A stretch of DNA of 5,969 nt from an uncultured Bacteroidota bacterium (lineage in GTDB: Bacteria; Bacteroidota; Bacteroidia; Chitinophagales; Chitinophagaceae), in assembly GCA_903906615.1 (NCBI GenBank), contig CAIVKT010000687.1, positions 1 to 5,969 on the forward strand. The letters run 5' to 3'. Below, in pieces: positions 1 to 5,828 of the stretch; position 1 is the first letter of the stretch, and every line of letters begins with the position of its first letter. The notes under the pieces are model-generated. The model was not told the origin of the DNA and ran no database searches. It saw only the letters and a program-made list of their open reading frames with translations. Position numbers and translations under genes: made by a program.

Positions 1-112
1 AATTTAATTTAGCAAGTTATTCGGGTGTCATAATAATTCAGTTTTAGGATAGAAAAATACAATTTAATTTTCTTCCCGCGCCAGAATTTTTTGCGGTAAT
101 TTCACGCCACAA
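1..112. other. AT-rich leader with no recognisable gene
   Basis: This stretch precedes the HD gene. One forward frame is open from base 3 to a TAG at 45-47, which could be the last few codons of an upstream gene, but 14 codons are too few to support that. The decamer AATTTAATTT occurs at 1-10 and again at 61-70. The closest match to the Bacteroidota -7 element TAnnTTTG is TAATTTTC at 65-72, with one mismatch and no clear -33 partner, so I do not call a promoter. There is no strong Shine-Dalgarno sequence before the ATG at 113, as is common in this phylum. Confidence 0.5.
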
Positions 113-1327
113 ATGAGTATCAAAGTAAAGATTGTTAATGACCCTGTTTATGGCTTTATACGGTTTCCGGAGCCGGAGCTGATGCGGGTGATAGATCATC
201 CGTGGTTTCAGCGGCTGCGGAATATAAAGCAGATGGGACTGGCGCACCTGGTGTACCCCGGTGCGGTGCATACGCGACTGGCGCACTCGCTGGGTGCCTG
301 CCACCTGATGGGCAAGGCGCTGGATGAGCTGAAGACCAAGAATATAACCCCTGATAAAGAAGAATGCCTGGCTGCAAGGCTGGCTACGCTATTGCATGAC
401 ATAGGCCATGGCCCGTTCAGCCATTCGCTGGAGCATACCCTTGTGGGCGTGCACCACGAAACGCTCAGCCGCATGATGATGCACCGCATGAACAGCGAGA
501 TGGGTGGTATGCTGGGCAAGGCCATACAGGTGTTCGACCATTCGTACCCCAGCCGCTATTTGCACCAACTTGTGAGCAGCCAGCTGGATGTAGACCGCAT
601 GGATTATCTGAACCGCGACAGCTTTTATACGGGTGTATCGGAAGGGGTTATAGGCTATGACCGCATATTGCAAATGCTTACAGTACGCGATAATGAGCTG
701 ATGGTGGAGGAGAAGGGTGTATACTCGGTAGAGAAGTTCATTATAGCCCGCAGGCTGATGTACTGGCAGGTGTACCTGCACAAGACGGTACTTGGGGCAG
801 AGATGTTACTAATAAATATACTAAAACGCGCCAAAGAACTGGCTATGGATGGGCAGGAATTGTTTGCCTCACCCGCGCTTAAATATTTTTTATTCAAAAA
901 CCTGACCGAAAAAGACTTTGAAAATAATCCCGAACACCTGGATCATTTTTGTATGCTTGATGACCATGATGTGATGGTTTCTATTAAAGTGTGGCAAACA
1001 CATGATGATAAGATACTATCCCAGCTGTGCCAAATGCTAATCTTACGAAAACTTTACAAAGTTTTGCTCAGTTCTGAATCTTTGGCAAGCATTTTGGTGA
1101 GTAAGAAGGAGCAGGTGAAAAGAGAGTTAGGAATTGCCGAAAAAGATATACATTACTTTGTTTTTGAAGGTGTAACCTCCAATAGCACATATAATATTAA
1201 TGACGAACTGATAAAAATAGAGACGAAGAGCGGGCTTGTAAAAAACATTACAGAAATAGAGGATTCATTAGTCAATCAAACACTTGCCAGAGCGGTACAT
1301 AAAAACTACATTTGCTATGTGCAATGA
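113..1327 (+). CDS. HD-domain phosphohydrolase (SAMHD1/dNTPase-like)
   Basis: This 404-residue cytoplasmic metal-dependent phosphohydrolase belongs to the HD superfamily, in the group containing SAMHD1 and bacterial dNTPases (COG1078-like). The start is supported by the conserved opening NDPVYGFI at residues 9-16. The metal and catalytic set is intact: R55 and H58 in RLAHSLG, H95-D96 in LLHDIGHGPFSH with H99 and H104, then H114/H115, and D159/D161 in LDVDRMDY. By recalled alignment, H58, H95, D96 and D161 match SAMHD1 H167, H206, D207 and D311, and Y165 matches the substrate-contacting Y315. Residues from about 170 form a helical C-terminal region of less certain function. Family members hydrolyse dNTPs or related phosphates, but the substrate here cannot be read from the sequence. 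An 84-nt gap separates it from lpxD, so co-transcription is possible. I recall the same neighbour pairing in other Bacteroidota. The first third is much richer in GC than the last third. Confidence 0.9.
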   Translation: MSIKVKIVNDPVYGFIRFPEPELMRVIDHPWFQRLRNIKQMGLAHLVYPGAVHTRLAHSLGACHLMGKALDELKTKNITPDKEECLAARLATLLHDIGHGPFSHSLEHTLVGVHHETLSRMMMHRMNSEMGGMLGKAIQVFDHSYPSRYLHQLVSSQLDVDRMDYLNRDSFYTGVSEGVIGYDRILQMLTVRDNELMVEEKGVYSVEKFIIARRLMYWQVYLHKTVLGAEMLLINILKRAKELAMDGQELFASPALKYFLFKNLTEKDFENNPEHLDHFCMLDDHDVMVSIKVWQTHDDKILSQLCQMLILRKLYKVLLSSESLASILVSKKEQVKRELGIAEKDIHYFVFEGVTSNSTYNINDELIKIETKSGLVKNITEIEDSLVNQTLARAVHKNYICYVQ

Positions 1328-1370
1328 CAGTTTGCGCGGCGGTCTTTATTTGAAAAAGAAAAAAGGAGCA

Positions 1371-1388
1371 GGCCATAATGGTATGGCC
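1371..1388 (+). promoter_or_regulatory. Hairpin with mini-ORF start codon in its loop
   Basis: GGCCAT at 1371-1376 and ATGGCC at 1383-1388 form a perfect 6-bp stem around the 6-base loop AATGGT. The loop holds an ATG at 1378-1380 that opens a five-codon reading frame, MVWPS, ending at TAG 1393-1395. AGGAG at 1364-1368 lies 9 nt before that ATG, a proper Shine-Dalgarno distance and stronger than the sequence in front of lpxD itself. The arrangement could be a leader peptide acting on lpxD, or chance. No T-run follows on the + strand, so it does not look like a terminator for the HD gene. The A-rich run at 1353-1364 would read as a T-run only on the minus strand, where no gene is seen. Confidence 0.35.
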
Positions 1389-1411
1389 GTCATAGAAACC
1401 GGATATAAAAC

Positions 1412-2485
1412 ATGCAGTTCACAGCGCAGCAAATAGCTACTCTGCTCCAAGGCAAACTTGAGGGAGACCCGGATGCCAAGGTAAGTGATGTGGCCAAGAT
1501 AGAAGAAGCGAAAGCAGGCTCACTGTGCTTTATCAGCAATCAGAAGTACGAGGAGTACCTGTACAGCACACAGGCATCTATCATCATTGTTAATGATACG
1601 CTGGAATTGTCACAGCCCATCAGCCCTACGCTCATTCGTGTAAAGGATGCGTATAGCAGCTTTGCTGCTTTGCTGGAGCAGTACAATGCCATCATATCGG
1701 GCGCAGGAAAAACGGGTATCGAGCAGCCCTCTTATGTAGCCCCCACAGCCACTATAGGCAAGGATGTATACATCGGCGCATTCGCCTATGTGGGCGAGCA
1801 TGCAAAGATAGGCAACGGGGTGAAGATATACCCCGGCAGCTACATTGGTAACAATGTGATAATAGGCGACAATTCAAAAATATATGCCGGCGTAAAGATC
1901 TACGACGAATGCAGGATAGGCAAGAACACCGTCTTTCATTCTGGCACAGTGATAGGCGGCGACGGCTTCGGCTTTGCACCGCTTAATGACGGCAGCTACA
2001 AAAAGATACCGCAGATAGGCAATGTGATCATAGAAGATGATGTGGAGATAGGCTCTAACACTACTGTTGACAGGGCTACCATGGGCTCTACCATCATCCG
2101 CAAAGGGGTGAAACTGGATAACCTGATACAGATAGCCCACAACGTGGAGATAGGCGAGCATACCGTGATAGCCGCGCAAACAGGCGTATCGGGCAGTACC
2201 AAGGTGGGCAAGAACTGCATCATAGGCGGCCAGGTAGGCATAGTAGGCCATATACAAATAGCAGACGGCACCAAGATAAACGCGCAGAGCGGGCTGTCTA
2301 AATCTATAGCCAACCCGGCAACCACGCTGAATGGCACACCGGCATTTGAATACAAGAGCTCGCTGAAGAGCCAGGCGGTTTTCCGTAACCTTCCAGACCT
2401 GCAGCACCGTATACAAAAGCTGGAAGAAACAGTACAAGAGTTAACCGCATTACTGAGCACACAAAACCTGGAGTATAAAAAGTGA
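1412..2485 (+). CDS. lpxD: UDP-3-O-(3-hydroxyacyl)glucosamine N-acyltransferase
   Basis: LpxD catalyses the third step of lipid A synthesis in the cytoplasm, moving a 3-hydroxyacyl chain from acyl carrier protein to the 2-amino group of UDP-3-O-acyl-glucosamine. The 357 residues are close to the usual family length. Residues 1 to about 100 form the uridine-binding domain; F40, N43 and Y46 in CFISNQKY match, by recalled alignment, the uracil-binding F43/N46/Y49 of Chlamydia LpxD. Residues from about 104 to 300 are hexapeptide repeats of the left-handed beta-helix. The catalytic histidine is H243 in QIAHNVEIG (E. coli H239), and H280 matches E. coli H276. Residues 327-348 form a C-terminal helix with a heptad-like LPDL...IQKLEE pattern, as expected for the trimer. 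The ATG at 1412 has only a weak GGA 8 nt upstream. The stop overlaps the GTG start of lpxC-fabZ by 4 nt, indicating translational coupling. Confidence 0.96.
   Translation: MQFTAQQIATLLQGKLEGDPDAKVSDVAKIEEAKAGSLCFISNQKYEEYLYSTQASIIIVNDTLELSQPISPTLIRVKDAYSSFAALLEQYNAIISGAGKTGIEQPSYVAPTATIGKDVYIGAFAYVGEHAKIGNGVKIYPGSYIGNNVIIGDNSKIYAGVKIYDECRIGKNTVFHSGTVIGGDGFGFAPLNDGSYKKIPQIGNVIIEDDVEIGSNTTVDRATMGSTIIRKGVKLDNLIQIAHNVEIGEHTVIAAQTGVSGSTKVGKNCIIGGQVGIVGHIQIADGTKINAQSGLSKSIANPATTLNGTPAFEYKSSLKSQAVFRNLPDLQHRIQKLEETVQELTALLSTQNLEYKK
2470..2473 (+). promoter_or_regulatory. Shine-Dalgarno site supporting the GTG start of lpxC-fabZ
   Basis: GGAG inside the last codons of lpxD lies 8 nt before the GTG at 2482. 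This spacing supports GTG as the true start of lpxC-fabZ. The only other early candidate I see is a TTG at 2533, and the next in-frame ATG codons are already inside the LpxC domain. Good Shine-Dalgarno matches are uncommon in Bacteroidota, so the site carries moderate weight. Confidence 0.5.
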
Positions 2486-3948
2486 GTGAAGATATTTTAA
2501 GCAAAATAGAAAGCAGGACAAAAACTGACAATTTGCATCCGACAAACAACAGCCAAAACCAGCAGACATTAAAGGGGTCCGTAACCCTGCAAGGGGTGGG
2601 ATTACATACAGGAGAGCAAGTGACGATGACCATGAGGCCCGCCAACCCGGGCTTTGGCATCCGCTTTCAGCGTATAGACCTGCCGGAGAAACCCATTGTA
2701 AAAGCAGATGTGGACTACGTGGTAGATACATCGCGCGGCACCACCATTGAATACAATGGCGCGAGAGTGAACACCGTGGAGCATACTATGGCCGCCCTCG
2801 TGGGCATGGGCATAGACAACCTGCTTATAGAACTGGATGGCCCCGAAGTGCCTATACTGGATGGCAGTTCCAAGCAATTCATAGACGCTATAGAAAGCGC
2901 CGGTGTGCTGGAGCAGGAAGCCAAGCGTATTGTGTACTCTATAGACAGCAACATACACTATTACGACCCGGTGAAGAATGTGGATATGCTGGCCATACCA
3001 TCTACTGATTACCAGATCACTGCACTCATAGATTTCAACTCGCCTGTGCTAGGCACGCAACATGCGGCGCTTAGGCATCTTTCTGAGTTTAGGGAAGAGA
3101 TAGGCCCATGCCGTACCTTCTGCTTTTTGCATGAGCTGGAATACCTGCTGGACAATAACCTCATCAAGGGCGGCGACCTGAGCAATGCTATAGTAGTGGT
3201 AGATAAGGTAGTGAGCCAGGAAGAACTGAACAGGCTGGCAAAGGTCTTTAACAAACAAAAAATAGAAGTAAAGCAGGAAGGCATACTTAATAACATACAA
3301 CTCCGCTTCACCAACGAGCCGGCACGCCACAAGCTGCTGGACGTAGTAGGTGACCTGGCGCTGGTAGGCCATTCTATAAAGGCACACATCATAGCCAGCA
3401 GGCCCGGCCACGCATCCAATGTGGAGTTTGCCAAGAAGATCAAGCAGTACATCAAAAAGAACAAACACCTATCTGATATACCGCACTATGATCCTTCGCA
3501 GCAGGCTATATACGACATCACGCACATCACCAAGGCGTTGCCGCATAAGTTCCCTTTCCTGTTCGTGGATAAGATCATAGAGCTGAGCGACAGCCATGTG
3601 GTGGGCATCAAGAATGTGACATTCAATGAGCATTTCTTCCAGGGCCACTTTCCCGGCAACCCGGTAATGCCCGGTGTATTGCAGATTGAAGCCCTGGCGC
3701 AAACCGGCGGCATACTGGCGCTCAACAACATACACGACCCGGAGAATTACGATACCTATTTTCTGAAAATAGACAAAGTAAGGTTCAAACAACTGGTGCG
3801 CCCCGGCGACACACTGATATTAAAGCTGGAACTCCTTAGCCCTATCCGCAGGGGCATTTGCGAAATGAGAGGAACAGCATACGTAGGCAACAAACTGGCT
3901 ACAGAAGCGGAACTGGTAGCTCAAATAGTGAGAAAAGATAAAAAATGA
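2482..3948 (+). CDS. lpxC-fabZ: Bifunctional LpxC deacetylase / FabZ 3-hydroxyacyl-ACP dehydratase
   Basis: This 488-residue cytoplasmic fusion carries two enzymes. Residues from about 29 to 325 are LpxC, the zinc-dependent deacetylase that removes acetate from UDP-3-O-acyl-GlcNAc, the committed step of lipid A synthesis. The zinc ligands are H101 (NTVEHTMAAL), H283 and D287 (ARHKLLDVVGD). E100 is the catalytic base, H310 in RPGHA matches E. coli H265, and T212-F213 match T191-F192. A segment before H283 (about residues 242-275) is longer than in E. coli, as I recall for Bacteroidota LpxC. After a linker, residues from about 345 to 485 are FabZ, which dehydrates 3-hydroxyacyl-ACP in fatty acid synthesis. 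Its catalytic pair is H389 (FFQGHFPGNPVMPG) and E403 (QIEALAQ). The GTG start overlaps the lpxD stop, and the TGA stop overlaps the lpxA ATG. The first 28 residues are polar and lie outside both domains. This fusion is typical of Bacteroidota. Confidence 0.96.
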   Translation: MSEDILSKIESRTKTDNLHPTNNSQNQQTLKGSVTLQGVGLHTGEQVTMTMRPANPGFGIRFQRIDLPEKPIVKADVDYVVDTSRGTTIEYNGARVNTVEHTMAALVGMGIDNLLIELDGPEVPILDGSSKQFIDAIESAGVLEQEAKRIVYSIDSNIHYYDPVKNVDMLAIPSTDYQITALIDFNSPVLGTQHAALRHLSEFREEIGPCRTFCFLHELEYLLDNNLIKGGDLSNAIVVVDKVVSQEELNRLAKVFNKQKIEVKQEGILNNIQLRFTNEPARHKLLDVVGDLALVGHSIKAHIIASRPGHASNVEFAKKIKQYIKKNKHLSDIPHYDPSQQAIYDITHITKALPHKFPFLFVDKIIELSDSHVVGIKNVTFNEHFFQGHFPGNPVMPGVLQIEALAQTGGILALNNIHDPENYDTYFLKIDKVRFKQLVRPGDTLILKLELLSPIRRGICEMRGTAYVGNKLATEAELVAQIVRKDKK

Positions 3949-4745
3949 TCCACCCACTTACATACGTACACCCCGACGCCAAGATAGCGCCTAATGTGAA
4001 GATAGACCCATTCACTACTATACACAAAAATGTAGAGATAGGCGAAGGCACATGGATAGGCTCTAACGTGACCATAATGGAAGGCGCGCGCATAGGCAAG
4101 AATTGCCGCATCTTCCCAAGCTCGGTGATCTCTGCCATACCGCAGGACCTGAAGTTCAAGGGCGAAGACACCATCACCATCATTGGCGATAACACGACTA
4201 TACGCGAGTGTGTGACCATCAACCGGGGCACCAGCGATAAGAATGCAACCAAGATAGGCAACAACTGCCTCATCATGGCCTACACCCACATAGCGCACGA
4301 CTGCGAGGTGGGCAATGGCTGCATCTTCTCTAACAACACCACACTTGCAGGCCACATCATTGTAGGCGACAACGTAGTGCTGGCAGGCCTTACTGCCGTG
4401 CAGCAGTTTGTGCGCATAGGCTCTTATGCCTTTGTTACCGGCGGCTCATTGGTACGCAAGGATATACCACCATATGTAAAGGCAGCGCGCGAGCCACTCT
4501 CCTATGTGGGCGTGAACTCGGTAGGCCTGAAACGCAGGGGCTACTCCATAGAAAAGATCAACCAGATACTGGATATATACCGCATACTGTTTGTGCGCGG
4601 CTACAACGTATCCAAGGCCCTGAGCATCATAGAGACCGACCTGCCAGTATCAGACGAGCGTGATGAGATCATCAGCTTCGTGCGCGAAACAGGCAGGGGC
4701 ATCATGAAGGGGTACATCAGGAAGCATAACGAGGATATGCCTTAA
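3945..4745 (+). CDS. lpxA: UDP-N-acetylglucosamine O-acyltransferase
   Basis: LpxA catalyses the first step of lipid A synthesis, transferring a 3-hydroxyacyl chain from acyl carrier protein to the 3-OH of UDP-GlcNAc in the cytoplasm; family members are trimers. The 266 residues compare with 262 in E. coli. Residues 1 to about 185 are left-handed beta-helix hexapeptide repeats, including IRECVTINRGT at 87-96. The catalytic histidine is H118 in THIAHDCEVGN (E. coli H125), with H115 matching H122 and H137 matching H144. E. coli H160 aligns with Q153 here (TAVQQF), a possible departure. G166 aligns with E. coli G173, the acyl-length ruler position, which fits a long hydroxyacyl donor. The C-terminal helical domain, with VGLKRRGYS at 193-201, runs to the end. 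The ATG overlaps the upstream TGA by 4 nt, so translation is probably coupled to lpxC-fabZ. Confidence 0.96.
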   Translation: MIHPLTYVHPDAKIAPNVKIDPFTTIHKNVEIGEGTWIGSNVTIMEGARIGKNCRIFPSSVISAIPQDLKFKGEDTITIIGDNTTIRECVTINRGTSDKNATKIGNNCLIMAYTHIAHDCEVGNGCIFSNNTTLAGHIIVGDNVVLAGLTAVQQFVRIGSYAFVTGGSLVRKDIPPYVKAAREPLSYVGVNSVGLKRRGYSIEKINQILDIYRILFVRGYNVSKALSIIETDLPVSDERDEIISFVRETGRGIMKGYIRKHNEDMP

Positions 4746-4748
4746 GGG

Positions 4749-4780
4749 AAATTAAAAAGCAAAAGTTAAAAATTAAAAGC
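4749..4780. repeat. Short AT-rich direct repeat after lpxA
   Basis: The unit AAATTAAAAAGC at 4749-4760 recurs at 4770-4780 with one A fewer. AAAAGTTAAAA lies between the copies. Only 5 of the 32 bases are G or C, in contrast with the coding sequence on both sides. I see no hairpin followed by a T-run between lpxA and the next gene, so there is no evident terminator in this 54-nt gap. Similar A-rich tracts occur between genes in related bacteria from memory, but that was not checked. It could be a spacer, an upstream element for the next gene, or simple drift. Confidence 0.45.
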
Positions 4781-4799
4781 TGGCGCAAGTAATCCATTT

Positions 4800-5804
4800 A
4801 TGAAGAACATACTTGTGCTCTGTTTGCTTTGCTTTCCTTTGGGAGCTTCCGCACAAAAGATCAATAGTGCGAAGTTTCTGAAGGAAGCCAATTCCATTAT
4901 TCAATTCTACGAATTTGAGCGGGGCATACAGCGCAATGAAGAGCTGGTGGCGCTGTACTTTGCGCAGGGCGGCGCAGAGCGCAATGCCGATAAAGAGATC
5001 ATAAAGGAATGTATAGCGCAGGAGAAACGCCTGAAGCTGGAAATAGAAAGCGCTACGATAGACCCGAGATACGTTGTATATAAGAACCAGGTAGTGGCGC
5101 TGATGGATGTGATCATAGAGTGCTTCGGCGACCTGTACCAGTACGGCAGCGAAAGCGATATGTTCAAGAAATGTAACGAAACCTACCAACCACAGTTACA
5201 GGCCCACCTCGATACCCTCATCGCTTATTTCGGTTCGGATGCTTACCTGCATTTTGATTCTACAGAGCGCAGTGTACATGAGCTGAAAGCAAGGGATATA
5301 CCCTTTCCTCAAAAAAAGAAGGTCGATGAATTGCTGGCTTCGAGGCATCCGCTCGCGGCCTACAAGATGCTGCAAAGCGACCCTAAAAATTTGCAAAACG
5401 ATATTACGCTGCTGTACCTGTCTGATATACTGCTGAAGAAGAAGTACACAGACTCTATGAAGGTGGATGCCGCAGATTCTATAGCCCTTTTGTATTTGTC
5501 TAAGATCGAAAGCAAGACCAGTTATTCGCCGCTTTTGTTTGAGGCATGGCGCAAATGGCGGGCCATGAAGCAAACGGAGTATGGAATCTCCCGCACATCA
5601 GAGATACCTAACGACCTGTATGACAAAGAGCGCATCCGGCTGATGAAGGTAGTGCTGGAGCATATAAAGAAAAACCCGGCCGATGAATGGGCCTATATGC
5701 AGTTCTTCTCCTTCAATGAAGTGGAGATCATCCACCGGTTTGGCGACTACCCTTATGGCAACCAGTCGGCAATGGAGCGGAGTGAGTTGTTTTATGATAA
5801 TTAA
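4800..5804 (+). CDS. Uncharacterised exported protein, mostly helical
   Basis: I do not recognise the family of this 334-residue protein. The N-terminus is a clear Sec signal peptide: a lysine at residue 2, a hydrophobic stretch at about 4-14 and a likely signal peptidase I cut after A18 (GASA then Q19). C8 and C11 lie too early and in the wrong setting for a lipobox, so a soluble periplasmic or secreted protein is more likely than a lipoprotein. The mature part is rich in charged residues and in Leu, Tyr and Phe, looks alpha-helical, and has three cysteines (C71, C108, C125). Two similar segments, TLLYLSDI at 203-210 and ALLYLSKI at 229-236, are 26 residues apart and hint at helical repeats. 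No catalytic motif is visible. It starts 54 nt after lpxA in the same direction, so it may share the transcript; a role in the envelope is inference only. The ATG has no clear Shine-Dalgarno, but the signal peptide begins there. Confidence 0.8.
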   Translation: MKNILVLCLLCFPLGASAQKINSAKFLKEANSIIQFYEFERGIQRNEELVALYFAQGGAERNADKEIIKECIAQEKRLKLEIESATIDPRYVVYKNQVVALMDVIIECFGDLYQYGSESDMFKKCNETYQPQLQAHLDTLIAYFGSDAYLHFDSTERSVHELKARDIPFPQKKKVDELLASRHPLAAYKMLQSDPKNLQNDITLLYLSDILLKKKYTDSMKVDAADSIALLYLSKIESKTSYSPLLFEAWRKWRAMKQTEYGISRTSEIPNDLYDKERIRLMKVVLEHIKKNPADEWAYMQFFSFNEVEIIHRFGDYPYGNQSAMERSELFYDN

Positions 5805-5818
5805 TAAGCGTTACTTTG
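5787..5818 (+). promoter_or_regulatory. Possible Bacteroidota-type promoter before the ABC gene
   Basis: TTACTTTG at 5811-5818 matches the Bacteroidota -7 element TAnnTTTG with one mismatch. TTG at 5787-5789 lies 21 nt upstream, close to the expected spacing for the -33 element. Transcription would then begin near 5824, only a few bases before the ATG at 5829, giving an almost leaderless mRNA. The upstream element overlaps the end of the preceding gene. Matches this short arise by chance, so this is tentative. Confidence 0.3.
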
Positions 5819-5828
5819 TAATCAGCAA

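Noticed and set aside
3..47. Possible tail of an upstream gene
   Set aside because: Fourteen open codons before a TAG in AT-rich DNA are too few to distinguish from chance.
1345..1352. TTTATTTG as the -7 element of an lpxD promoter
   Set aside because: It has one mismatch to TAnnTTTG, and TTTG motifs upstream are 10 or 30 nt away instead of about 19-21.
1371..1388. Hairpin as a terminator for the HD gene
   Set aside because: No T-run follows it on the + strand; the sequence after the stem is GTCATAGAAACC.
1752..2240. Recurrent ATAGGC / AGATAGGC DNA motif in lpxD and lpxA, including a 13-nt match (2047-2059 and 4055-4067)
   Set aside because: It encodes the Ile-Gly of the beta-helix hexapeptide repeats with the same favoured ATA codon. 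Spacing follows the protein repeat, and there are no CRISPR-like constant units.
1874..2437. Long minus-strand open frame (187 codons) opposite lpxD
   Set aside because: It lies wholly inside lpxD, which has clear catalytic motifs. The predicted product is rich in Tyr, Cys, His and Arg with no domain, as expected for an antisense shadow.
3009..3468. Two overlapping minus-strand open frames opposite lpxC-fabZ
   Set aside because: Both are antisense to the conserved LpxC zinc-site region and show no recognisable motifs or ribosome binding site.
4821..4835. Lipoprotein signal in the exported protein (C8 or C11)
   Set aside because: The cysteines sit inside the hydrophobic core too near the N-terminus, without a lipobox ending in Gly/Ala-Cys. 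The ASA site before Q19 fits signal peptidase I.
4773..5189. Minus-strand open frame across the start of the exported-protein gene
   Set aside because: It overlaps the signal peptide and early mature part of a convincing + strand gene, and its product resembles no family I know.
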